Source: a virus
Reading direction: 5' to 3' (one strand)
Length of the DNA stretch: 64,000 bases
Virus record (IMG/VR): IMGVR_UViG_3300009008_000008
Location: 62,001-126,000 of that record
This document shows positions 30,664-39,569 of the stretch, piece by piece. The position numbers and the translations under genes were made by a program. The notes under the pieces were generated by a model, which had not been told where the DNA came from, made no database searches, and saw only the letters and a list, made by a program, of their open reading frames with translations. How positions within the stretch are numbered: the first letter of the stretch is position 1; every line of letters begins with the position of its first letter.

Positions 30664-32169
30664 ATGAGATTGAAGGATCATGTATTTGAGCCGGCCCTGG
30701 CATCCTACCTAGAGGAGTTGGTTCCGATTCAATGGGATCAACGATTTTTTACCAATAGGGAGAGAAGCCAGATTAAGAGGTTCCTGTGTCACCTAGCCTA
30801 CGAAGGCTTGTTTGGGTTAGGGAGATCTACGTTTAAGGTTTGGGTACCTATTCCCTGGACCACCTTACATGTAGAAGCCAGAACCGTTACCCGTTCTTTT
30901 GGTACCGACAAAGGTTACGAGCTCCTGGAAAAGCTGGGTCTCATTGAAACCACCAATTATGATAGGCACCGTCGGTTGTGCCGCGAGTACCGACTCGCGT
31001 GGAAACACCTTAAGGCTCTTATCATTAGGATGGTTTCTTTATTTCATCTGGACCACCATCCTTGGGGCCAGGACAGGCGGCAAGATCATATTTTATTGAA
31101 AGCGGTCCTCGGTAGGGTAGAAGGAAAGCGGTTACCTAGGAACAAGATATCGGTACCACTTACCACCCACAGTCTACGCGTTATGAAAAACCGATACGTG
31201 GATTTTCCTGGACTGGTGACCCACATGTATCAGAGTTATAGAGATCGGGCAAAGAATGTTGGCGGCTCTTGGAACCGGTTTAAAGCCAACCTTCGGGTAT
31301 GTTATTTTTTGTTGAGGCACCTCAAGCTGGATACAATAGGATGGTATTACCGTCCGCGGTATAAGAGTGGTACGACCGGACGTATCCACGAAATAGGTGG
31401 TGGACTGCAAAACGCTCCTGTAGAAATGAAAGTTCGATCTCTCACCACAGGGCAGGTCAATTACGACCTAGCGGCATCTCAACCAACAATATTGATTTCT
31501 GAATTTGAACAACACGGTATCGACACCCAATGGTTGGAGAACTATGTTGAGAATCCAAAGGCCAAGGAAAACGCCGCCCAGCGGTGTGGTATTTCTGTAG
31601 CTTGCTGGAAGACTATTTTTTGTGCCCTCCTGACAGGCGCCCGTCTTGTCAAACATCCTCAAAGCTCTATCATGCAAGAACTAGAGCACCATCTTGGAAC
31701 ATGGGATGCCGCCTGCGAGGCATTTGATCGGTTCCACTCTTACACACAACCACTCCAAAAAGGTATCAAGGACTGGATCCAGGTTTTACTGGATACCCCT
31801 GCTGGTGTTCGCGGTGGTAAAAAATGGTGGCGTAACAAAATCGGTTTGAGGTTCGTACACCACCGAAATTGTGGCCAGCGTCTGATGGCGTTTATGGTAC
31901 AGGGACAGGAGTCGGCTTTCATCCAAACATTGGTCATTGAACTGGCCAAGGTGGGAATTCCTGTTGTGGCCAATGAACACGATGGGTTTATTGCTGTCGG
32001 GGACCTGCCCTTGGGGGCCTGTCAACAAGCAGCAGAGAAGGTGGGTCAGGGAAGGTGGCGTTTTAAGATAGACGCTGTAGGGCCCTCAGAGGGCCAGGGG
32101 AGGTCTTTGGAACCATACCTGAGGGAAGTAGAAGCGGGGTACAAGAAACAGCAAGGAAGGACCGTATAG
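30664..32169 (+). CDS. DNA polymerase family A-like protein
   Basis: A 501-residue protein. The C-terminal half carries the palm and fingers pattern of the PolA/T7 RNA polymerase group: motif A VNYDLAASQPTIL (D268), a fingers-like KAKENAAQRCGISVACWK followed by a conserved Gly, a QG-x-ESAFIQTL helix, and motif C NEHDGFIAV (D440). Motifs are spaced as in family A polymerases, but there is no 3'-5' exonuclease domain and the N-terminal 230 residues are unique. I prefer ATG 30664, next to GAGGATGGT, over GTG 30649. The 13-bp GAATGAGGATGGT word occurs twice around the start. It may be a replicase acting at the adjacent repeat region. Confidence 0.6.
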   Translation: MRLKDHVFEPALASYLEELVPIQWDQRFFTNRERSQIKRFLCHLAYEGLFGLGRSTFKVWVPIPWTTLHVEARTVTRSFGTDKGYELLEKLGLIETTNYDRHRRLCREYRLAWKHLKALIIRMVSLFHLDHHPWGQDRRQDHILLKAVLGRVEGKRLPRNKISVPLTTHSLRVMKNRYVDFPGLVTHMYQSYRDRAKNVGGSWNRFKANLRVCYFLLRHLKLDTIGWYYRPRYKSGTTGRIHEIGGGLQNAPVEMKVRSLTTGQVNYDLAASQPTILISEFEQHGIDTQWLENYVENPKAKENAAQRCGISVACWKTIFCALLTGARLVKHPQSSIMQELEHHLGTWDAACEAFDRFHSYTQPLQKGIKDWIQVLLDTPAGVRGGKKWWRNKIGLRFVHHRNCGQRLMAFMVQGQESAFIQTLVIELAKVGIPVVANEHDGFIAVGDLPLGACQQAAEKVGQGRWRFKIDAVGPSEGQGRSLEPYLREVEAGYKKQQGRTV

Positions 32170-32171
32170 GC

Positions 32172-32213
32172 AGATGGGGGCGGATCCCGGAGCCGATTCG
32201 GAACCCACCCCCA
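32172..32213. terminator. Hairpin between convergent genes
   Basis: ATGGGGG / CCCCCAT flank a partly paired core between the plus-strand gene ending at 32169 and the minus-strand gene ending at 32272. There is no T-run, so it is a weak terminator candidate. Confidence 0.4.
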
Positions 32214-32271
32214 TGGTGGAGAAGCAACGCCCGATGAGGCTATAATTACCCTTCACGAACGTCACTATAAA

Positions 32272-32670
32272 TTAGTCAGAGCCTTGAGTTGGTTGGACAG
32301 TCAAATATTTGGCGGCATACTCAGGTGTGGAAAAAAGCCTGGTGACTCCCACTATGTCCCCAAAGTTATTCCTTACAGTGCTACCCCAACTGGTGTCAGG
32401 TGCGAACACGTCAGGGCGGCTTCTTATATGGGTGATGACCAGGCGACTGACCAGGTATACAGTGCCCTCTTGAGGATCTGGAAGCCCCTCAATAAACTCC
32501 GGTTCGCTAAGGGGGTTCACAGGTACCGGAAGTCCCTCCACCAGTCGGAGGCTTTTCTTTTTGAACTTGATGCGGGCTATCTTTCCAGATGGTGGTATCT
32601 CGGTTATACCCGCTTTACCGATTAAACTGATCGGGTGTTTGGTCAAGTTGATCATTTTGGTGATTTCCAT
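32272..32670 (-). CDS. Conserved protein of unknown function
   Basis: A 132-residue protein with AAGGA before the ATG. The order INLTKHPISLIG, IPPSGKIARI, GLPDPQEGTVYLVSRLVI, DVFAPDTSWGSTVR, then GDIVGVTRL is a pattern found in small proteins of many phages and actinobacteria. The function of that group is not known to me. Beta-rich and without a metal site. Confidence 0.7.
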   Translation of the reverse strand: MEITKMINLTKHPISLIGKAGITEIPPSGKIARIKFKKKSLRLVEGLPVPVNPLSEPEFIEGLPDPQEGTVYLVSRLVITHIRSRPDVFAPDTSWGSTVRNNFGDIVGVTRLFSTPEYAAKYLTVQPTQGSD

Positions 32671-32707
32671 TTTTGTCCTTGCCGTGGTTGACTAATAAGC
32701 ATGTAAC

Positions 32708-33187
32708 TCAACGACGGTCGGTTTTCCTTATTGGCCGCCACATGTCTTGAGGGTTATAGACTCCTGGTGGTATAGGGAACCAACGGTCCTTATATCGTTG
32801 GATGGTTTTCAAGGGGATCCCTTTTGTGTTGTGTCTCTGGCATCCCTCAGGGTCCCAAGCCCAGTCTGTAGTGGGTTCCATGATATGGACGGATGCTCGA
32901 TGCTCATAAGCGATCTGGAAATAAGGTAGGAGCTCTTGGAGTCGAGTCAGGGTATTTGATACCACTCCCCCACCACGTTCCTCTAGTGCTCTTTTAATAC
33001 CCTCCCTACACCACCTGTGTGCTGACCGTAGTTTCTTTGCGTCATGGGCATACCGGCCCGAGTTGGCGTCTACCATTAACATGTCCACTTCATAGTGGGA
33101 CACGCCATATTCTCGGGCTACGTGCTGGGCCAGGGTGGTTTTCCCTGACCCAGGCAGTCCCCTGACAATCCAGAGGTTGTTTGACAT
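32708..33187 (-). CDS. P-loop kinase (polynucleotide-kinase-like)
   Basis: A 159-residue protein. The Walker A motif is RGLPGSGKTTLA near the N-terminus. The C-terminal CQRHNTKGIPLKTIQRYKDR with a following WFPIP resembles the lid of small kinases of the N4BP2/PNK type that phosphorylate nucleic acid or nucleotide ends. The substrate is not determined. It overlaps the upstream gene by one base. Confidence 0.8.
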   Translation of the reverse strand: MSNNLWIVRGLPGSGKTTLAQHVAREYGVSHYEVDMLMVDANSGRYAHDAKKLRSAHRWCREGIKRALEERGGGVVSNTLTRLQELLPYFQIAYEHRASVHIMEPTTDWAWDPEGCQRHNTKGIPLKTIQRYKDRWFPIPPGVYNPQDMWRPIRKTDRR

Positions 33188-34371
33188 TACTTACTCCAAT
33201 CGTTGTTTACTTCGCGTTTCGTGTAACACTCCTCACAGAACGCTCTCTCAACCTCAGAGTTCTCATCCTTGTTGTCCGGAACACCCCATCCCTTCCGCCC
33301 CAGTTCTGCTGTGCAATCGGAACATTTCCGCTTCTCAGGCTCTCCCCAACATTCGTCACATAGGTCGTCCCCTCCGTCGATTTCCTCTTGAGACAGGCGC
33401 CCACCACAGTTGTCACAGAATCCCATCGACACTGTTTTGGTATCCTGGACCTCCACTGTTCCTTCCTCGAAGCCTTCCTGGTCTTTGTACAATATCTTCC
33501 GCCTTGCCTCGTACACTTCTGGGGAGACAAACGTGGCACCCTTGCGGTGTTTGACGAGTCCGCTGTAGCTGAATTTCAGGAACCGGAATAAGGCCAGCAC
33601 ATCCTCAGCCACTGCCTCCTTCCCTTCCGCTTTTAGTAATCCCTTGGCCTGTAATGCTTTAAGATGTACCAAGGTATCCCCTGTAGCGGCCCCCTCTATA
33701 AACGCCTCTCCGTTTATCCCCCAATTAAACAGAGTTGCCATAATATCAACTTTAAATTCCTCTCTACCCTTAACTGAAGTGTCATCAACTCGGATGATAG
33801 CCACACCTGGAATGTGGAACTTGGTTTTGTGGGTGGGTTCTCCATAAAGTTTTCGTTCCGTCATGGCCCTATAGAGGTCCCCTTGTGTCATCATGTAGCC
33901 ATGCCAGTCAGAGAATGGGCGTAGGATCGGTTTCAGAGAGGGTTTTTTGTGTTGTTTAACCACATTTCTTGGTACTAGAAGGGGAAGGACGTATTCGGTT
34001 TTGGGCGGGCAGAAAGCTGGCTTGGTATCAGGAACCAAAAGTCTATCTTCCTCAGGAAGCGGTTCCTGTTTTTCAGGAATCTGTGGCGGTTGGACCTCAA
34101 CGGGTAGAGGTTTTTTGGGCTCCTCTTTTTCTGTAGTGGGTACCACGCTCAATGGTGGTACTTGGGTGCGGAGTTGAGGGATAGCATCCAAATCGGGGAG
34201 TCGGTCCGCCATGTAGAGTTCCAACGAACGATACCCAAGCACATACCATCCCTTGTGTTTGATGAAGTCCTGTAGGTTGGCGTTGAACCGAGACGCTTGT
34301 TCCACGTGCTCTTTGCTCCTGGCTTGAGCTTCGGCGAATGTTATTTCTTTTTGCGCGGGATTTATCATCAC
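33187..34371 (-). CDS. Multi-zinc-finger protein of unknown function
   Basis: A 394-residue protein. A helical N-terminus (about 1-70), a long Pro/Glu-rich linker (about 75-125), a mixed middle, and a C-terminal run of cysteines: FCDNCGG, LCDECW, KCSDC and FCEEC. These pair as two or three treble-clef-like zinc sites. It may bind nucleic acid. It is overlapped by the kinase gene. Confidence 0.65.
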   Translation of the reverse strand: MMINPAQKEITFAEAQARSKEHVEQASRFNANLQDFIKHKGWYVLGYRSLELYMADRLPDLDAIPQLRTQVPPLSVVPTTEKEEPKKPLPVEVQPPQIPEKQEPLPEEDRLLVPDTKPAFCPPKTEYVLPLLVPRNVVKQHKKPSLKPILRPFSDWHGYMMTQGDLYRAMTERKLYGEPTHKTKFHIPGVAIIRVDDTSVKGREEFKVDIMATLFNWGINGEAFIEGAATGDTLVHLKALQAKGLLKAEGKEAVAEDVLALFRFLKFSYSGLVKHRKGATFVSPEVYEARRKILYKDQEGFEEGTVEVQDTKTVSMGFCDNCGGRLSQEEIDGGDDLCDECWGEPEKRKCSDCTAELGRKGWGVPDNKDENSEVERAFCEECYTKREVNNDWSK

Positions 34372-34524
34372 TATTGACCTCCTGCTGTTTTCTAGGGTCT
34401 TTTAATACAACTGTGGGTTCGTCTGGGGAGAGAATCGGAAGGAGGTCCTGTGGTGGGTGTTGCTGGGCGATCTTATCGCGGGGACCCTTCTCATGGATAA
34501 TATCCTCAGGGAACGTTCAACATT

Positions 34525-34532
34525 TATTTACA
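34525..34532 (-). promoter_or_regulatory. TTGTAAATA promoter-type motif
   Basis: CTTGTAAATAAATG on the minus strand, 154 bases before the start at 34371, in a 220-bp gap with no convincing gene. Confidence 0.5.
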
Positions 34533-34592
34533 AGCTCTCGGGCGGCGGCCCAGGAAACCTGGGAACACCACCCTCAAGAGCCCTTTGTTTGG

Positions 34593-35426
34593 TTATGCGG
34601 GCATTGCCACCTGACCGTTGTTGATTAACATGGCCATCTGGCTGTCCGTAAGCTTCAGTTCAACAGCTTCCCGGTCTTCGGGGTTCATCATGGCCATCAT
34701 GGCTTGGGTGAGGAATTTGGTTCCACCCTCAACCGCTTTCTTCGCCCGACGTTTGGCCACTGCCTTGATCTGGGCCAGCCTCTCTTTGGTAGCTGCCGGG
34801 TTTTTCTTGGTCTCGACTTTTTCGGCCATGGCTACCGCTTCCTGGGCTCCCGCTTTCTTGGCCGCTCTGCGGGCCTTGCGGGTGGCTTTCTTTTTGGTCT
34901 CGACTTCCACTTTATTGTCGGCGGTCCTGGCGAGCCTGAACATACCCTGCTCTTCCATCAACCGGACGGTACCTTCGATGTGCTTGCAAACGCCGGGGAT
35001 ATGCTCGGGATTGCGGGGCTTGCCTGTGCCTTTGGGCTTCTCATACTTAAATGCTGGGCCCGTCATCTGCTCGGTCTCTTTCAGGGTGGGTGCCCAAGTA
35101 AATTTGAAATCCTGGCAAGAACACCGAACCTGCGGAGTCGAGCGGGTCGTGATCGGGCGGATGAAAACTGGGCGGTTTTTGCGGCCTCTCTTATAGACCG
35201 CGGCTTCGACCGAATAACGCCGGCTCTTGGTCTCGGTCATCAGTACCTTGTCAAAAACCATCTGGACTTCGTAGTTTTCACCGGTTCCTTCGACTCGGGC
35301 AACGATGCGGGCCCTGGTGCTGTCCTTGGGATTAATCTGAACTTTTTGAATCGTGACCTTGTTGGTCGGGATGTGGTTGACTTTGCGAAGTTTTTCGCCG
35401 CTTGCGATCAATGCTTGGATATTCAT
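34593..35426 (-). CDS. SWIM-type zinc-finger protein with basic tail
   Basis: A 277-residue protein. The CSCQDFKF ... GVCKHIEG arrangement (CxC, about 45 residues, CxH) is a SWIM zinc finger, a DNA- or protein-binding module. A lysine/arginine/alanine-rich stretch (KKATRKARRAAKKAG) follows. The C-terminus is a short helix. A strong sigma-70 promoter with conserved leader (35505-35533) precedes it, pointing to early expression. Confidence 0.75.
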   Translation of the reverse strand: MNIQALIASGEKLRKVNHIPTNKVTIQKVQINPKDSTRARIVARVEGTGENYEVQMVFDKVLMTETKSRRYSVEAAVYKRGRKNRPVFIRPITTRSTPQVRCSCQDFKFTWAPTLKETEQMTGPAFKYEKPKGTGKPRNPEHIPGVCKHIEGTVRLMEEQGMFRLARTADNKVEVETKKKATRKARRAAKKAGAQEAVAMAEKVETKKNPAATKERLAQIKAVAKRRAKKAVEGGTKFLTQAMMAMMNPEDREAVELKLTDSQMAMLINNGQVAMPA

Positions 35427-35794
35427 CTGTTTACCGCTCCTACGTTTGGGTTGTGGCCTATGGCATCCTGCCTGCCCCTGCTCTCTTCCCTAATCTTCAC
35501 CTACATTGTATATGAACCCTCCGGTGCCGTCAAGATAAAAATGCACGTGGAGGCGCATTTTTCGTATCCGTTTGGTTTGGCACCTGTTTTTGACGCGCAT
35601 TCCACGCTATACAGCTCTCCCAATTTTTTCATCCCTGGAAAATTTTCGGTCCTGGGCCTTAAATCGAGGTCAAATTTTTGCACAATCTAATTTTATCCCA
35701 AGTCAGCTTGGCTCCTTCGGCGGTGCCCAAGTCTGTAAGTATGCAAAGGGTCCTAGTACACATTTGAAACACACATGCGTGTAAGGAGAAACAC
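35427..35794. other. Divergent intergenic control region
   Basis: A 368-bp gap separating minus-strand early-type genes from the plus-strand capsid/tail operon. It holds the sigma-70 promoter at 35505-35533 (minus) and a TGTAAGTA variant at 35734-35741 (plus), 54 bases before the capsid operon. Confidence 0.6.
35505..35533 (-). promoter_or_regulatory. Sigma-70 promoter with conserved leader
   Basis: Minus strand: -35 TTGACG (35533-35528), 17-base spacer, -10 TACAAT (35510-35505), then TGTAGGTGAAGATTAGGG. Upstream GATACGAAAAAT and CCTCCACG words match the promoter at 22817. Confidence 0.8.
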
Positions 35795-37180
35795 ATGAAG
35801 AAACGTCGGAAAAAGGTCACGGCGGGTGAAAGCCTCCATGGCCAGAATCTTGTTTCTTCGGTCGTGGTTGCCTCCGAGGCCGCGGTGCCAACAGGACTGA
35901 AAGTTACGGCGCACAAGTGCCGTGGGTGTGACACTACTTTCGCAACCAACGCAGACATCAAACCATTTTGCGTACATTGCGGGAGTGATAGTGTGATTAC
36001 TGTCAATGACATGGGTGGCCGTAAGGTCGAGTCCATGGCAGACGAGAGTAAACTGTCAAGTGTCCAATGCCCAGGGTGCCAAAACCGTAACATTCTGTCC
36101 GACACCACTGCCAAAGCCTTGGAAGGTTATATGGCTTGCGTGGTGTGCTCTCACGACATCCTTTTTGAAACCGTTGCTGAGGATGATGAGCCACCCGCCG
36201 CCGAAGATCCCATGGTCGATGACACAGACCAACCAACTGAAGATCCCGCTCTCGAAGGTGACACCGCTGATGGTGAATCCGACATTGGTGGGGATGATGT
36301 AGGTGGTGAGCCCGAAGAAGAAGACGAGGTTTTGATGAACTTGTCTGAGCTCGCTTTGGCTTCCGCCCCTGATAGAAAGGTCGTTTTCGTCCGTGCAGGT
36401 AAGAGTTCCATCTGCGCCTACGTCGGAGACGTGTCCATTGCTCGACTGAAACAAGCCGATGCTGGTGACAACGAGGATCTATTCCAAGAGCAAGCTTTCC
36501 TCAAGTCAATCCGTCAATCCATGGCGACAGCTGGTTTGGACAAAACGCTTGACGATTTTGGTTTTACCAAAACTCAGGTGGCTTTGTCCGGCTCTCACCT
36601 CCGTAAGTTCAAGATCTCTGAAGCGGTTACTGCCGAACGGGAGATCATCCGCAAGGAAATGGCAGATTCCCAGGCGGTGTTGCAACAGTGCCTCCAGATT
36701 GCTGCTGCTGGCTTGAATAAAGGCTTTTTCAAAGATCGTGTTCATGTCCTGAAAGCCAAGTTGTATGAGTCACTGGTTGAAGCCGGCATGAAGAGTCCCA
36801 ACGTGGTGATTGATCAAGTCTTTTCTGCCCATTCGGATGAGTACAACACCACGCTGTTGGCGTTAGCTACCGAGTTGTTGGGTAAATCCGAGGACGTTCG
36901 TAACGAACTTGCGGACACCATCCAAGGTACCAACTACCAATTGGCGGAGGATGAACCAACCGAAGACGACGAACTGGAGTTGGAAGAAGAGTTCACCGAG
37001 GATGACCTGGAGGATGCCCCTCTGGAGTCACGATTGGAGGCCTCTTTGCGCCCATCTCGCCCAAGGCGTTTGAATGGTAAAGCAGCCGTTCATTCCCATA
37101 CGGGTGAACCACCCCGGTCCGTTGCGGATATCCGTCATCACGTTACCAGTCAGGCGGGCCAGAACCTGTTTAGCCGGTAA
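35795..37180 (+). CDS. Probable head assembly (scaffold/core) protein with zinc ribbons
   Basis: A 461-residue protein and the first gene of the capsid operon (AAGGAGAAAC Shine-Dalgarno). The N-terminus has two four-cysteine ribbons (CRGC/CVHC, then CPGC/CVVC). A very acidic linker (about 130-185) follows, then a helical domain (about 240-380) and an acidic then basic tail. Scaffold or prohead-core proteins are typically helical and charged and lie just before the major capsid gene. I see no protease motif. Confidence 0.5.
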   Translation: MKKRRKKVTAGESLHGQNLVSSVVVASEAAVPTGLKVTAHKCRGCDTTFATNADIKPFCVHCGSDSVITVNDMGGRKVESMADESKLSSVQCPGCQNRNILSDTTAKALEGYMACVVCSHDILFETVAEDDEPPAAEDPMVDDTDQPTEDPALEGDTADGESDIGGDDVGGEPEEEDEVLMNLSELALASAPDRKVVFVRAGKSSICAYVGDVSIARLKQADAGDNEDLFQEQAFLKSIRQSMATAGLDKTLDDFGFTKTQVALSGSHLRKFKISEAVTAEREIIRKEMADSQAVLQQCLQIAAAGLNKGFFKDRVHVLKAKLYESLVEAGMKSPNVVIDQVFSAHSDEYNTTLLALATELLGKSEDVRNELADTIQGTNYQLAEDEPTEDDELELEEEFTEDDLEDAPLESRLEASLRPSRPRRLNGKAAVHSHTGEPPRSVADIRHHVTSQAGQNLFSR

Positions 37181-37217
37181 TAGGGCCACTCAAAACTGTT
37201 TATAAGGAGTTTCAACC

Positions 37218-37880
37218 ATGTTGCAACTGGACAAAAGTCGTTTTCGTGACAGTGTTGAGCGGCCCGTGGCAGATGGATATTCCATCACTGCCGAAGGGCA
37301 AGCTCTCATTGGCGAACTGATGGATGGCGTTTTCGGCGTCCGTCCATCAACCGGGGCGGCTGACGAAGTTTTCGCCGGCGTCTCTATCGCTCAAACCATC
37401 AATGTCGAGCTGATGCCTGAAGTGGCCGATGTCGTGCTCGATGCCAACAAAAAAGCCATGCTCCCGCATGAACCGGTTGCCGGTTCAATCCGTGTGCTGG
37501 ATGCTGCTGGCACCACTATCGCTCCTGCCAATTATACCATCACAGGGAAAGAAATCGAAGTTCCTGGCGGGGCAGAGGGTGACGCAGTTCAGGTGCGGTC
37601 CAAGTATGTTCCCAACGTTCAGGAAGCCAAATTGCTGCAAGGCGATGAAGCTCCCGGTGGAACAGCCGCAGCTTTCATGTCCTCAGTGGGTACCATTACC
37701 GAGGGCGATGTTTACACCACCGAGTATGATACGGCTGCGGATTGGAGTGGAACCAATCCCGAGGTCAAACTCGGTCCCGGAGGACTGTTCACCACGGCCG
37801 GAAGCGGTACTGCTGTGAACGGTTTCGTCATTCAGGTTCCCACGGCGGCAGACCCCACGCTGGGCCTGGTACTTCGGTAA
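37218..37880 (+). CDS. Probable capsid decoration or head-associated protein
   Basis: A 220-residue Ala/Gly/Val-rich beta protein with no enzyme motifs, between the putative scaffold and the major capsid gene. AAGGAG lies upstream. Position and composition suit a capsid-stabilising decoration protein. No family recognised. Confidence 0.5.
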   Translation: MLQLDKSRFRDSVERPVADGYSITAEGQALIGELMDGVFGVRPSTGAADEVFAGVSIAQTINVELMPEVADVVLDANKKAMLPHEPVAGSIRVLDAAGTTIAPANYTITGKEIEVPGGAEGDAVQVRSKYVPNVQEAKLLQGDEAPGGTAAAFMSSVGTITEGDVYTTEYDTAADWSGTNPEVKLGPGGLFTTAGSGTAVNGFVIQVPTAADPTLGLVLR

Positions 37881-37914
37881 TCGGGTTCCACACCAAGGAG
37901 AATGGAGATAAACT

Positions 37915-39030
37915 ATGCGTAAGCGTAAAAACAATCCTTACAGTGGGGTCCAGTTTCAACATGCTGGTGCCTCACAGCAGGTTCTGGCAACAGACTTGCG
38001 TCTTCCCGGTACCACTGAGCGTTTTGTTGGACAAGACGGTCATGTGAATGCTGGTTCCAACCAAGAGCTGGCTCGGAAAGTTGCAGAGCTGGCCAAGTAT
38101 ATCGAGACCAGCGGTCGCGATGTGGTGACCGAATCTGAAGCCCAACAGCGGCAAGAGCTGGCGGCCGCCCATCGTGAGATGGTATTGGCAGCTTTTGAAG
38201 ACCGCGCGGAATTGGCGTCTCTCGGTGAAGTATTGGCCGAAGAGATTTACATGACCAGCAACCGCGAAGGCTTTATGCGGCGCTTCATGCTTCGCCAAGA
38301 CCTGGGGCAAGGCCAAATTCCACAGATTGACGTGGATCAAAAGAACGTCGTGGCCATCGTTTCGACCTCGCCGGTCAAAATCGAAACCCAGTTGGTACGT
38401 GACTCCGTCCTGTACCCACCAGAGTTTTACATTTCCAGCCGGCCCTTCATCGAGCAGCGTGACATCGCCCGCTCCAACACCGACATCCTCGAGAAGAAGT
38501 ATCTCGAAGCCCTTGAGGGTGTCATGGTAGAAGAGGACCGGGTGTGGTTGCGTCTAGCCAATGCCACCGTCAACGTCGTCAACACCATGAGCACTGTTGT
38601 CGGTACTATGACTCCAGCGGCTTTGGGTGCCATGTCCAACCAGGTTACTCGGTGGGGTATCCCTGCCTTGTACTGGCTTATCGCCAATGACATCTGGCAG
38701 GATGTGGTGGCCGACGAAGGTTTTCAAACCATCATCGACCAGGTGAGCAAGTTTGAATTGCTCAAGACCGGGAAACTCGGTACCATCTTGGGCATGGAGG
38801 TCATCTCCGACGCCTTCCGTCATCCGCAACACAAGGTTTTGTCTCGCGGTGAGATGTACATTATCGGGGATGCAACCAACCATGGTCAGTACACTGATCG
38901 TGGTGGTGTGGATTCCAAGCCCATCGACGAAACCCATGAGAAGGTTCCTGGGCGCGGTTGGGTCATGACCGAACTGATGAGCATGGCTATCGCCAACGCT
39001 CGCTCCGTCGCCAAAGGCGAGCGTGAGTAA
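37915..39030 (+). CDS. Major capsid protein (HK97-fold candidate)
   Basis: A 371-residue protein. An N-terminal helical arm (about 45-105) is followed by an alpha/beta body: LVRDSVLYPPEFYI, DILEKKYLEALEGVMVEEDR (spine-helix-like) and IGDATNHGQYTDRGG (loop region). Its length, central place in the operon and the composition of a shell protein support the call. No other gene in the window is a better candidate. Its use of GC-rich codons is typical of a highly expressed gene. Confidence 0.75.
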   Translation: MRKRKNNPYSGVQFQHAGASQQVLATDLRLPGTTERFVGQDGHVNAGSNQELARKVAELAKYIETSGRDVVTESEAQQRQELAAAHREMVLAAFEDRAELASLGEVLAEEIYMTSNREGFMRRFMLRQDLGQGQIPQIDVDQKNVVAIVSTSPVKIETQLVRDSVLYPPEFYISSRPFIEQRDIARSNTDILEKKYLEALEGVMVEEDRVWLRLANATVNVVNTMSTVVGTMTPAALGAMSNQVTRWGIPALYWLIANDIWQDVVADEGFQTIIDQVSKFELLKTGKLGTILGMEVISDAFRHPQHKVLSRGEMYIIGDATNHGQYTDRGGVDSKPIDETHEKVPGRGWVMTELMSMAIANARSVAKGERE

Positions 39031-39057
39031 CCCTTGAGAATGTGAACGGAGATAACC

Positions 39058-39516
39058 ATGCGATTCAAAGCGTATAGTCGTGAACTCGACCATGTGATTG
39101 CTGCCCTTGGATTCATCCGGAAGGGACAATCCAAACTGGCTCGCAAGCATCTGCTTGCAGCCGCCAAATCCAAGAAAACTGGCGCCCTGCTGGCTTCTTT
39201 GGGTCAGGCCAACCAACAGGCTTTGGCCCGTGCCACTGCCCACACCAAACGCCGTGTCCAAGCCGAGGACGATCTGGGTCTGGATGACCTGGACCTCGAA
39301 ATGGAGGAAGATCTTGAACTCGATCCGGAAATGGACGACATGGATATGGCCGGCGATGATGAAGGAATGGAGGAAGAGGACGTTGGTGAGGATGAGGAAA
39401 TGGACCTCGAAGAGGATTCCACTGCCTTGACCGCCAGCGCCAAACGCCGTTTGTCTCGTGCCCAGGCCAATGCCAAGGCTTTGCATCAGAAGCGGCGCCA
39501 ACAGCGTCAAAAGTAA
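39058..39516 (+). CDS. Acidic/basic helical protein after the capsid gene
   Basis: A 152-residue protein. A basic helical N-terminus (KLARKHLLAAAKSKK) is followed by about 55 residues that are nearly all Asp/Glu/Met/Leu, then a basic end (HQKRRQQRQK). It may be a packaging or head-maturation factor. Function unknown. Confidence 0.6.
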   Translation: MRFKAYSRELDHVIAALGFIRKGQSKLARKHLLAAAKSKKTGALLASLGQANQQALARATAHTKRRVQAEDDLGLDDLDLEMEEDLELDPEMDDMDMAGDDEGMEEEDVGEDEEMDLEEDSTALTASAKRRLSRAQANAKALHQKRRQQRQK

Positions 39517-39569
39517 AACCTTAGGTGGGTGGGGTCCCTTGCGGCTCCACCCGCTTGTAGGTCCTTATA

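Noticed and set aside
34380-34520. Protein-like minus-strand reading frame before 34371
   Set aside because: About 45 codons look plausible, but there is no usable start codon after the upstream stop and the frame then runs antisense to its neighbour.
34704-35690. 328-codon plus-strand frame
   Set aside because: Antisense to the SWIM zinc-finger gene, which has domain motifs, a promoter and a good start.
38554-39510. 318-codon minus-strand frame
   Set aside because: Antisense to the capsid gene and its acidic neighbour. Codon-bias shadow, as is the 279-codon minus frame at 42034-42873.
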